From assembly GCA_029255685.2 (NCBI GenBank), contig CM055311.2:15001-79000 (forward strand): a stretch of DNA of 64,000 bases, read 5' to 3'. The stretch comes from Silene conica (lineage: Eukaryota > Streptophyta > Magnoliopsida > Caryophyllales > Caryophyllaceae). Within the stretch, counting starts at the first letter, position 1; each line of letters opens with the position of its first letter. Under the pieces are notes generated by a model. It was not told where the DNA came from. It made no database searches and saw only the letters and a program-made list of their open reading frames with translations. Position numbers and translations under genes: made by a program. Of the stretch, positions 34,982 through 46,057 are shown in pieces.

Positions 34982-37458
34982 ATTACGGTTGTTGCATGCA
35001 TGATCGGATTCATGTTTTATGTTAAAATCGGTTTAACATACACATTTCGAATTTTCGAAATTATTGTGTTTATTATGATAAATCACAAAATAATTTTGCA
35101 TGTTAAAGTTTCTGTTTCTAAAATGGTTTTAGGACATAAAAATAATTTTATGGATTTTTATTGTTCATTTTTATATTTATTTGTATATTTTGTAGTTTAA
35201 ATTAGTTTTAAACAACAATTAATGGGAAAAATAGCTAAATATAGTTTCGTAAGAAATGGATTTTTTGATATGTTCTCACATGCATATTTAATATATTGTA
35301 TATGATTTTTCGTAAGAAATGGAGTTAATATGCATGGATTATGAATTTTATGAGATAAATAGTCATAATATGAGTTAAAATGGGTATATAAGGTTATATT
35401 TCGAATTTGACCTTAAAAATTTTATGAGAAGTCACATGCAATATATAAAGTTCCTGTATGAATTTTCGAAATTATTGGAATTATTTTGCATGATTAATGA
35501 TTTTTATAGTAAAAATCGGATTAATAGTGACTTAAATTCGACTTTAATAGTTATAGTTGGAATTTTGCCATAAAAACTTTACACAATGTCACATGCAATA
35601 TTTACAGTATGTATGTAAGTTTTGGGAATTTATTCTCAAGTGATGCATGATTTATGATTTTAATGGTTAAAATCGGATAAATAGTGACTTATTGTGTTAA
35701 AAATAGTTAATCTTAATATTATGGCATGAAATTTTACCCATAGATGTCTTATATAATAGGAACATCAGATCTATAAGATGGATATCAAAAAGTTTCTGTT
35801 TTTATGATTATTAAATTTTAATGAGTTAATTAGCTAATAATCATAATTTATGAGTCGGAAAATAAAATTTCGAGCATGGTCTGTATTTTTTGGTCATTTT
35901 CAGATTCTAATATATATTTTAGGATGACTAAAAATTTATGGCAAATTATTGCAAGTTTTTATAATTTAAATCGGATTTTTTAACCTTAAAAACGCTTTTT
36001 ATACGATTTATTTAAGAAATAAACCATATGTAATTGCAAAAGACCATTTTAATAATTTCTGAATTTTTAGAAAATTTCCAGAAAGTTTAAAATTTTGAAT
36101 TTTAAATTTCGAATTTTATTGACTCATTTGGCCATATTTTGTTTATTTTTCCCGAAAATACAAGTAATTTATGAACAATAATGCGAAATCAAGTTAGATC
36201 ATGATCAAATGTTAGTAGAGACTAAACATTGATTCCTAAAGTGAGTTAGGATGATTAACTTGGACATAAATGAGATTTATGTAATTTTGATGATTTTAAT
36301 AGTTAAAATCGCGCATATCCGTAAAAACCGTAAACAAATATGAGATATTTGCTCCCATAAGGCGATTTGGCATTAAAAATTGAGCATGTGCATACATATT
36401 TTATTATTGCAATTTGTTTAATATGAATGTCATATTTTGAATGTTATTTATATAATTTAGAATTATGTAATTTTCTTAGTATGGCCTTAGTTTTAATCAA
36501 TATTACCCGTAATGTAAGGGAATATTGATTCGGTTGTAATTTATGTGATCTCGTATCACGGGTTTGTAATTTATATTTTCAAGTTTTACAATAGAATAGT
36601 TGTATTATTTTATTGTAATTCCGAAGATCCAAAAGACGGTGCCATACGGAAAGGAGTTCCGACAAGACGGTGTTTTCTTGGATGGCGTGCCAATGAAGTT
36701 CAAGGGACCATGGAGTTGGTTTCCGAATTTGTAATAGTTAATTAGTTTTTACTATTACTAGGAAGGCCATACTAGGATTTTATTGCTTTATTGCTTTTAC
36801 TTTTGCATTTTAATATGTTTGCATGCATAGCCAAATCGCCATAAACATGCATACTAGTTTAGATCGTTAATAACGACCGTGTCAATTATAATTATCGAGT
36901 TCACCAATTTAATTCGCTTAAAAGAGATAGATAATAAATTGACAAGACCTCTATATTAAACAAAACAATTGAGGATTAGCCTTACCAAATAGTAGAACCC
37001 ATGAGCTTCTATTTCGTGGGGTGGTGCTAGTCCAGTGGGCAGTACGAACCCCATTACGTAGGATAAGTGGGGCGATGGGATGAATTCAGTCCAGTGGGCG
37101 GATCGCATCCCGATGCATTTGAAATTTGGTTTGTACTCAACGGAAGTGTAGAGGACCAGTGGTCAATGTGTTCCGGGCTAAGATAAATAAATTATGATTT
37201 ATCATCAACCAAGAGTTCTAGGGTAGAACCGGTTTATTTTAACCCACCAAACCATATCATTGGGTCGGAGTTCCAGTGGTTCACGATTTCGATAGTATGG
37301 GTTTGGGTCTTGGAATCATTTATAAAATTGGATAGAGGTCATTTTATAGATGCATCGACTTAGTAAATATGTTTACATGTTAAAATGAAAATTAAAACAA
37401 TTAGCATTTAATTTCTTCATATGTTTAAAATTTTGTAGTCTTCGTATCAATTTCAATC
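34982..37458 (+). other. Copia-4 leader (noncoding, 2.5 kb)
   Basis: Unusually long leader without gene. Its second half shares the blocks named for the Copia-1 leader. CCAGTGG recurs four times (about 37033, 37091, 37156, 37272) at places where the other leaders have different text. TTTTGTAG about 24 bp before the gag ATG is a possible 3' splice site. Confidence 0.75.
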
Positions 37459-38467
37459 ATGGCTACTTCCACTACTACGAACAATTCATGGTTACGTTCC
37501 TTCATGGATCGTTGTAAGCTAGAAAAGAATGGGGCAAACTTTGCCGATTGGGATGCCCAACTGTTGTTGGCGGCAGAGGGAGACGGTAAGACCGAATTCC
37601 TCATTGAAGAATCACCTCCTGAACCTGCAGAGAATGCCACCGCCGCAGCAAGACGACCTTATGATACTTATCAGAAGGAGTCTGCGACAATCAAAAATGT
37701 TTTGATCTTCTCGATGGAGCCGGAACTCCAAAGGAGTGCCATAAAGATTGGCACGGCCTATGAGATCTACTCCAGGCTTGTGACAATGTTCTCAAAGGCT
37801 TCGAGAATTGTCCAATACGAGGCGGCATCGGCTTTCTTTGATCTCAACCTTAAGGAGGGGCAAAAGGCTAGCCCACATGTGCTCAAGTTAATTGAGCATG
37901 TAGAAACCCTAAGGATGAATCAAGTGGACATTCCTAAAGAACTAGTGATTGACAGAATCCTACACTCCTTGTCAAAGGTGAAAACTTATGTACAATTCCG
38001 GGTGAATTTCAACATGAGAAACCAAGACATCTCTCTCGATGAATTGCACAATATGATCGTGCAAGCTGAAAGGGATATGGGACTAAATGTTAGTGCCCCT
38101 AAGGATGTGCTCAACATTAATGTTAAGAGCAAAGGAAAGTTCAAAAGGAAGGGTAAGGCAAAGGGGAAGCAACCTTCCAAAGGTTCAAAGAAAGTGTCTT
38201 CTGAGGCAAGCACCTCCAAATCCAAGAAGAGCCCTCATCAAGGGGCCAAATGCTTTTACTGCAATGGCAAAGGACATTGGAAGAGGAACTGTTCCAAGTA
38301 TCTCAGCGATCTCAAAACTGGGAAGATTCTTCCAGTTGGTACGATAACTATCCCGATTTTATGTTGATCTCAACTAATGTATCATGATACAAGTTGTGAT
38401 GTGAATGCTCTTCTTACTTGAATTAGGGCATGAAAGCAAAGATAAGGGAAAAGAGAAACCAGCTTGA
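37459..38467 (+). CDS. Copia-4 Gag, intact, with predicted spliced C-terminal exon
   Basis: Gag forms the virus-like particle and packages element RNA. ATG at 37459. The capsid-like domain (UBN2-like) occupies about residues 10-210 (WLRSFMDRCKLEKNGANF, YEIYSRLVTMFSKA, VLKLIEHVETL, ILHSLSKV). A Lys/Ser-rich basic stretch and one zinc knuckle CFYCNGKGHWKRNC follow near residues 270-285. Unspliced, the frame ends after 302 codons at 38365-38367. A GT donor at 38339 and an AG acceptor at 38425-38426 define an 88-nt intron; splicing gives 306 codons with tail HESKDKGKEKPA, TGA at 38465-38467. A related tail in Copia-2 supports this exon. No defect is seen. Confidence 0.88.
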
Positions 38468-40931
38468 TGGATCAAGGGAACTAAGAGTAGCTCCGCTCGG
38501 GATGGTCAAGGAGCTTTGTTTTTCCGCTTATTTTGCTAATATTTCAAGTGTTGTATGAACAATTAAAACCTATGTTTTATTTCCTTGTTGGACAAGGAAA
38601 GGGGAAATCCTTGAACAATATGTTGTATTTTGGATAATATAGTGACTTGGTTTTCAACCCGAGTCACTATCGGTTTATAATTATGTTCTTGATTAGTTTA
38701 ACATACACTTGCAAATCTTAAACATAAAATAGAATTGATTATGAAATTTCAATGTATGACCATTGAAGCCAAATTGGTATAGGATACCCAATTCAAATCA
38801 AATCAAAATCAAATTAAGTTTAGAACTCAATTAAGAGGAAAAGTTGTCAACCATCCAAAACTATCTAAGCTTTAAATCGAATAATTTATGTGATAAATCA
38901 TAAGGGCACAAAAACCAACATCAAAGTCTTTGCTTGTGGCATTAGTGGCTATCTTTGGTAATAAAATGAGATTATTATTACAAAGATAGAGTGGGAGAAA
39001 TTTGAAAAGTCCACAAATAGCAAATGATTTTGATTAACACAATGGATATGATCTATTAGTGAATAGTAGGATTTATTGTGTTTTGGTTATGTGAAAGATA
39101 AGAAGGAAGATTAAGCTGTGGATGGGATATACGATTTAAGAAAATCTACACCTTATGGTTGTAAAAGGTAGATTAGGCTGTAGATAAGATTCTACGCCTT
39201 ATCATCCCAAAAAGTTGTGGATAAGCCCAAAGGTTGTAGATAAGATCTACGGTTTGGTAAAAATCTACGCCTTATATCCCAAGAGCAATCTACACCTTAT
39301 GGTTGTAAAAGGTAGATTAGGCTGTGGATAAGATTCTAAGCCTTATCATCCCAAAAGATTTGGATAAACCCAAAGGTTGTGGATAAGATCTACGGTTTGG
39401 TAAAAATCTGCGCCTTATATACCAACGGCCCCGGCCCTGGAGGATACTTCAAAGATAAATTCTTGAAGTTTGTAAGGAAAAATTCTATACATGGATAAGA
39501 TCCATGATAGAGTCCTCGTACAGTACAAGATAAGATAAATGTGGGGAACTGAAAGTTCCCACACACAAAATTATATACCATAAGAAAAGACTCTTATAGA
39601 AACTACGGGAGGACACTCGAAGAAAATTATTCAAAAGACTTTGCAAAGGCTCAAGAAAGGGTTCTTGGATTTAGATGGTGATCTAAATGTGTCAATGCAA
39701 ATTCTAAAGACCATGAAATTTATAAGACATACATGCTAATAAATAAGATTTATTGAGAGAAGCATGGGTTGACATGTGGATGCCAGCAATCTACAAAGTT
39801 AAGGGTAACTTTGTTGAAAGTAGTAAAGCAATTCATTGAGAATGAATTCAGTAAACTCAATAACCATTTTTCAAAAGGGTATTTGAAAAGGATGTGACTA
39901 TAAGCACATATGGTTGAAGTCCCAACCATTTCAATTCATTAAATGTTAAGGAACATTGAATTGAGTGGGAGCTTTATGATTTACGGTTAAATGTAAAGTT
40001 CAGTGGGAGTTCTCGCTCCAGGATTTGAAGCTATTAAGTCATGGGTATGACTTCGGGATCTTCAGAATCAGGCAAGAACAAGAGTTTAGTGGGAGTAAAC
40101 GTTATCTAAAACAACTCATTGCTCGTTTGGAACAAAGCATTGATACTCATGAAAGGTACACGAGTTTTTGGTTCTAGATGACATATTGATATGAATTAAA
40201 TCTAATTGAACATGGGATGTTTGGTTAAGATTATAAAAAGACATCTTGTTAGTATTAAGGTTGTTCATGGAGATGAAGATAGTGTAACCATGATGTGATC
40301 ATGGAAATTTATCGAACCTTAAAGTACTATTGTTTGCATGCTCAAATCACTAATGATTCCGCCATTAGTGTGATCGTGTGAAGTGGATGCGCACCGCTTA
40401 CAGGACAACCCGTAGAGCAGGTTTTAAATCAATGATTAAACCTTGATCAATTGTCAAAGTATTCTCCAATGAAGATGAAAGACAAATTCAAGATCTTGGA
40501 AGATAACTTAGTTGTATGGTAAAAGGTTTGCAACAACTCAAGTTCCAAGAAACCAAGCAAAGATTTGAGATAATCTTTGGCTTACATTCATTGACTATGC
40601 ATCTCAATGACTTGTATTTTAACTACATGGTCATCACAAGATTCTACAAAATGTGTAAGTTCATAAATTATGTAAAGGCATTGCTGTGGCTGGAAGTTAC
40701 ACAATGCACATAATCGTATTCGCTAGTCATGAGAATGACTTGTCTCCTTCAGAGGAAAGATCAATGTGTGGATATGATCCGCAAAGTGAACGATCGCACG
40801 AACCGTGGTAAACCTGGTTTACTCAAAATGAAGATAATTACAATTTTAAGGGATGTAAACGAGAGACCCTAAAGCTGATTGTAAATTAAATGGTGTTCAA
40901 AGGTTGACCACTTGGATGGTGTAATCCACTA
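38468..40931 (+). other. Copia-4 post-gag noncoding region
   Basis: Where pol would lie there is AT-rich noncoding sequence with only short open frames. GATAGAGTGGGAGAAATTT near 38986 matches integrase-tail coding text of Copia-1, hinting at pol remnants. GTGGGAG recurs at 38991, 39965, 40003 and 40089. It includes the tandem repeat at 39143-39430. Confidence 0.7.
39143..39430. repeat. 144-bp tandem duplication in Copia-4
   Basis: Two copies, starting AATCTACACCTTATGG at 39143 and 39287, differing at several positions. Each holds smaller repeats of GATAAGAT and CTACGCCTTAT. Confidence 0.85.
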
Positions 40932-41669
40932 ATTGTTTGAGTTATTTATAACTCACGAAAGGTCAAGTAAAATTCAAATGGGATGGTAAGACCATATTGA
41001 ACCCCATTAAAGTGAATTGAATTATCATGACCTCGCCCCTAGTTGCTTAAGTGAGGTGACATCTCAATGCAACCGGATGTGTGATGCGATTGATGGCGAG
41101 TTCAATTGCCATAGAGTCATACGAGATGACTAATCGATCACCTAGGCATAGACATGTTAAGATACATTTGCCGGGCTAATGACCGCTGATAGAGCTCTGG
41201 CATAATCTTATTAAAAGACTGCCTGGTCGTGGCGGGAGCATCTATCGTGTTTCACATGAGTCAGTTCTTGGACTGATGACTGTTCTCTGAGGTGGCATAG
41301 TTTTCAGATTAACTTTGATTTATGTCCTAACACCTTCGTAACTGGGGTTTATAAGGACATATTTTGGGTTATGATGGGCTGTGGCCAGCCGGAAGGAATG
41401 AGTCGATTGGGAATTGTCCATCCCTTGTCAGGGTTGAGAAATATCTCTAGGCCACTCGAGGAGAATAATAACTAGAAATGCGTGGCCACGCTCGGAAAGT
41501 ATCTATGGTAGATAATTCCGGTCAGTAGTTATAACTCCAGATCGAGATAAACCACTCTAGATTTTAATCAATTGCCGGCACGACCTGAGAGGACGCCATG
41601 CATTGAGTGGGAGATAGTAATAGGGCAAGAGAATTGGTAACACACACTTGTCTCGGACAAGTGGGAGAT
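40932..41669 (+). other. Copia-4 conserved 3' noncoding domain and polypurine tract
   Basis: Third copy of the domain seen at 15345 and 29465, somewhat more diverged. It keeps GAGGTGACATCTCAATG, GCCTGGTCGTGG, CCCTTGTCAGGGTT, GGCCACTCGAGGAG, the palindrome GCGTGGCCACGC (41480-41491), GTATCTATGGTAGATAATTCC, GCATTGAGTGGGAGAT and the polypurine tract AAGTGGGAGAT (41659-41669). Confidence 0.85.
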
Positions 41670-42960
41670 TGTTGGAGGAAGTGTCCTCGACAATAGTGTG
41701 TTGACGTAATTAAAACTCATTTAAATGAAACACAACTGGGAGTGTTACTCTTTTAAAGTCAACTGATCAACATTTATCGATAATGATTGGCTGTCTAGAG
41801 TTTGACATTATCGTCATATGATGGTGGTGATCAGTTGATCCCTTAAGGTCATATCTTTAGGGAATTCCGTCTCAATGGAATAATTAATTAATATTGTATT
41901 GGATACAAATTAATTAATAACTGGAAATTTTGGAAATAATTTTATATGACGAATATTTTTATAATGGGATTATAATAATAATAGTCAAAGTAATAAAATA
42001 GTTTTATTACTCGGTTTTTATTTATTCGTTTGGGAAACGATTAAATTGAGAATGAACACGGTTGATCATAAAATTACAAAGAGTTGTAATTAAATTATGA
42101 CATTACATTTTTATACAATAATAATTTCGAAATTATTAGTGCAAATATTTAAATGTAATAAATTTGTGAATTATGAATTTTAATAGTTAAAATTGCACAA
42201 TTAACAAATTGGGTCATGTGTTATGGGACATGTATGACATGTTACAAATTAACACAATTGACAAAGATAAAATGGGTCCATATTAGACCACATTTCAGCC
42301 GTGTACAATGGGAAAAATTGAGGTTGTGTGTGTGCAATGTGATGGAGTGTGTAAGTGGATGTGTAAGAGTGTAAGAGTGTGTAAGGCATCTTGTGAGCTT
42401 TATGTAAGAGCACAAGAGGCATGCATAGGCCATCTTGGCTTATGTTGGCCGGCCAAGAGTGAGCAAGAGAGCTCACATTTGCTCTTTAAATACACCAACA
42501 CACACCTCATATGAACTACTAGTTTTTGGCTAAGTTATGTGTATGCTTATTCTCATCACAAACTAAAGCATCATTCTCACTAATTTTCTAAGTAAAATAG
42601 TTTTTACTAAGAAAATTATTATTTCCTATACTAATAATATTAAGAGTAATATTATTATTATTTCTAGTATACTTATACTAATTTTCTAGTAACAAAATTA
42701 GTATTAGTTTGAGATCGGGTCCTTGATACGCATCTTTTGGAGACGATTTTTCTTAGATCGTTTAAGGGTATTTCGGTGGTTTGAAGACTCAAATAATAGG
42801 TGATTATTGAGTATAAACCTTCTAAAACCAATGTAAGGACTATCTCATCTTATGATATCATCTTGCATGCATAAGATCTATTTAAGTTTTATGACCTAAA
42901 CTTAAAGAAACAAAACTCACATTAGATTTGAGTATAAAATAAGGAACCTAGTTTCCAACA
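41670..42960 (+). repeat. Copia-4 3' LTR (1291 bp)
   Basis: Practically identical to 33677-34967. Followed by AATAT (42961-42965), the second target duplication. Confidence 0.95.
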
Positions 42961-43013
42961 AATATAGTAACAGGGCCTTCTCCATAGTCACCTAACTCGT
43001 CCAAGTCTCTATT

Positions 43014-43454
43014 TCAATCTAGCCAAACATGGTAGATGTATCTTGCTTCTTTCGTTGGTAGATGAAGACAACTACATTGGATAGAAAACACGCGACCCCA
43101 CCTTGTCCTGACGATTACCCCGACACTCTGTTCACTCTTCACCTGACTTCTATAATCAACCGCCATTTTAGATGTATCTTTACCAACTTCAAACAAAGAA
43201 GCCCACCTTTTGCATACTTCAGCCATGCTACGTGTGTCTTGATGATTGAGTCTATTAAAACTGTTGGTCATCAACCCGTCAGAACTGAGCAATAGATGGT
43301 GAATTCTACTGCCTTCTTTTGTCTCTTTCAGTACATACTGCGTCTTAAACATTGATTTTGATCTGAATTGCTCCTTTTTCCATCGTATGTAGTCATGCTC
43401 AAACTCATGCCTGTCTTCTTTGTTGAAGTAGACAACACCAGCACAAGGAGACAT
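43014..43454 (-). pseudogene. unidentified open frame, possible captured gene fragment
   Basis: 146 open codons on the minus strand with protein-like composition (FNKEDRHEFEHDYIRWKKEQ). No family is recognised and no neighbouring exon is seen. It lies just right of Copia-4, probably within the Helitron that begins at 32631, so a captured exon is possible. It could also be chance. Confidence 0.3.
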
Positions 43455-43655
43455 ACTTGTCTAGCTGCAGAAATTAGACATCGAAGCTAGAGACTTTAAA
43501 CAGAAGAAACGCTTAGAGTTTGGATAAATGATGGGATTATGAAGGGTGTTGTATTTGGTTTATTTATTGGTAATTGATTATTATTGATTGGAGAAACATT
43601 GATTATAGTGGTTGGCATAAGCTCTTTCTTTTGTAACCTTGTTACTCCAGTACCT

Positions 43656-44140
43656 AATTGACTCATGGCGGGTACAAGTTTCCAAAACCATCCCCGCCCC
43701 ACCGCCCATGGCGGGTAAAAGTTTCCAAAACCATCCCCGCCCCACCAACCCATTAACCCGCTATACCATAGATGTTTCCGATCTTTTTTTCGTACAAGTT
43801 GGATTAATCACTATTAATTTCTATTTTCAGGAATTTGTTTATATAATTTTAGTTATTTACCAAAGATGTTCGTAAATACTTTATATAATACCTATTTTAA
43901 CATTACATCTTAATTATTACAAAATAATATTTATAAAATTATCGTAATAATGTTATTAATTTTTGTAATAATTGGCGGGTAGGCGGGAATGAAGTGAGTA
44001 ACACGCAAAAACAATCTCCACCCCACTACCCATGGCGGGTACAATTTCCGTACCCGTCCCCGCCCCACCACCCGCCAAAGCTCTACCCGTCCCCGCCCCA
44101 GTTGGCGGTATCCGCTTGTACCCGCCCCAATGACATCTCT
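43656..44140 (-). mobile_element. hAT-like MITE rich in GGCGGGTA
   Basis: The right end on the minus strand reads TAGAGATGTCATTGGGGCGG, like the ends of plant hAT-type MITEs. The left end has a matching but decayed TTGACTCATGGCGGGTAC. The arms hold many GGCGGGTA/CCCCGCCCC repeats pointing inward on both sides, and the middle is AT-rich. An 8-bp target duplication was not established. Confidence 0.5.
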
Positions 44141-44704
44141 ATTAGCCTGCATTATTCAACAACAGTTTCAAATAAAAATTACAGGAAGACATTGTTGAAG
44201 GGGAAATTTGAATGAACAACCTGTGTTATTTGAGTAAAAGGTCAAACAGATGCTAAATGATGTTCTTTCTAAACAGACAACTTGCAATCTGACTTCTCCG
44301 TTAATTTCCTTAAATTAACTTTGGAGAAGGGGTCTTTTTTTACCTAGCAAACAGGTAATTATGTCGGGTATAAGTCACTGAGTCAGGTACAGTTCACGTT
44401 AGGTCATTTTGAGTAATACTTTTATTGGGCTGGATCCACTCGAATTTAAGTATGTTTTGCGTGTGTTATTATCAGGTCATTTCGGTGGTTAGGTAGGTCA
44501 GTTTAAAGTCAGCAAATTTTCGGTCAGACGTGGCCAGTTCTATTTTCGGGTCATACACCAATCAATCACGACTATACTACAAATACAACATTACCATTTA
44601 CCACAGTTTTTTAGCGGCCTTTGTTTATGGCGAGGTAGGGGTCAAATATAGACATCCTTATTCCTTATCTAAGAGAAATTAGAGAGGTATTTCATAATTC
44701 ATAT

Positions 44705-44830
44705 GACAAGAACAACAAGAACAACCACCACAAAGCCTTAGTACCAACATGGTTTGGGGTCGCTGGCTAACATGAATCATCCTCAAAATCCGCTAGGGTG
44801 TGAATCCACCCATACAGTCCAAGGTGGCAA
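44705..44830 (-). repeat. SINE 3' part (Au-like)
   Basis: ACAAAGCCTTAGTACCAACA, then TGGTTTGGGGTCGCTGGCTA and ACATGAATCATCC, preceded by AACAAGAACAACCACC, resemble the 3' half of plant Au-type SINEs whose minus-strand copy ends in (TTG)n. The tRNA-related head is not evident. Confidence 0.5.
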
Positions 44831-44856
44831 GGTAAATAAACAAGTAAACGAAAACA

Positions 44857-44893
44857 GATAAATGATAAATGATAAATGATAAATGATAAATAA
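44857..44893. repeat. (AAATGAT)n microsatellite
   Basis: Five near-perfect heptamer units of GATAAAT. Confidence 0.9.
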
Positions 44894-46057
44894 AATAAGT
44901 ATGTTTGTAAAAAAATAACACATAAATAATAAGTCTGTAAAACAATAAGAGTGTAGTAGATTATACCTGCAGAATCCCTTTACATGCATTACAGAACTGT
45001 TGAAGCTGAGGTTTTTCCCTTTCATTTACTGGAACAAGTTTGGATGTGTGCCTCTGTAAATATAGGAAGCAAGAATTTCAACTAAGAGACGTAAGAGTAA
45101 AAACCTCATTGCCGCAAACACATTTGATAGAAGAAAAAACAAAGAAGAAAGTCTACCAAATGGGGCTGGGCTGTTAATTCTATTGTAGCCAACAGATTAC
45201 TAAGATAACCCTAAAAATCACCAATGAAATCATGCGAAAAAGCCACCGCATCATAGTCTTGATTGGTACTCCGTATATTATAGCAGGTGAACAACCCATG
45301 TATCGATGTAAATTTCAAATCTAAGTCTCCCCGCCAGATCACGACTATTTTTTGATGCCTTGAATTTCGAAATTGACCAACTTGTTCATTTTTTTCAATT
45401 TATGGTTGGATATTTCAAAACTCGAAAGATAGGGAATATGATAAGTATGTTTACTTATCCCTTTGAGGATAAATATACTAAATTACTAATAATTAATGTA
45501 ACAAACTGATTCGATATAATGCACTGTGCACGTGATGTACAAAAAGCGACCAAAGGGTCCTAATTAAGAAGCCATGTTCTGCATATTCAGGATGCAATAC
45601 ACAGGCATGGTAACAAATTATACTCTCTCATCATAATATCTCTTCCTCGTGTTGTCAAAAGGTTTCGGGGAATGGAGTTAAAATATGCATGTGATTATTA
45701 GACATCTACCAAAAAATAGCAGGCAGAAAGAAGGCACGCCTACTTCCCTCCTTCGTAAACTTCAGAAGCATTCACAAAAACTTAAATGAGCTAGTATTAA
45801 ACGTGAGACCAGCACATTAACCCTGTAATTAAATGATTAATAAAAAAAATTTGAGTTTGTCTAATCAGCGAGACTGGGTCTCATACAAGACTCAGTGCAA
45901 AAGTAGTCCTCAAGGACTAACGGGTGACGGCTAACACGTTTAGGCCTAAACCTTCTTCGCCTCCCACATCTTCAAACTAACACCTAAGAAAGAAGGAAAT
46001 CAATTGATACAAACAACTTTAAATAACGGAGAGGCAAAGTTCAGATGAACAACATAC
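44894..46057. other. unassigned intergenic stretch
   Basis: AT-rich, no recognisable gene, RNA or mobile element. Confidence 0.4.

Larger units (their letters stand above)
33677..42960 (+). mobile_element. Copia-4: complete, very young gag-only Ty1/copia element
   Basis: 9284 bp between target duplications AATAT (33672-33676 and 42961-42965). Both LTRs are 1291 bp; reading them side by side I find one difference (T at about 33798, C at about 41791). It has a canonical primer site, a 2.5-kb leader, an open gag of about 300 codons, a 2.5-kb noncoding stretch, the conserved 3' domain and a polypurine tract. No protease, RT, integrase or RNase H is encoded, so it must be mobilised by enzymes from elsewhere. 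The type is known as terminal-repeat retrotransposon with gag domain (TR-GAG). Confidence 0.95.

Noticed and set aside
43496-44215. Trp/Gly-rich and Pro/Ser-rich frames
   Set aside because: Translations of GGCGGGTA repeats of the hAT-like MITE.
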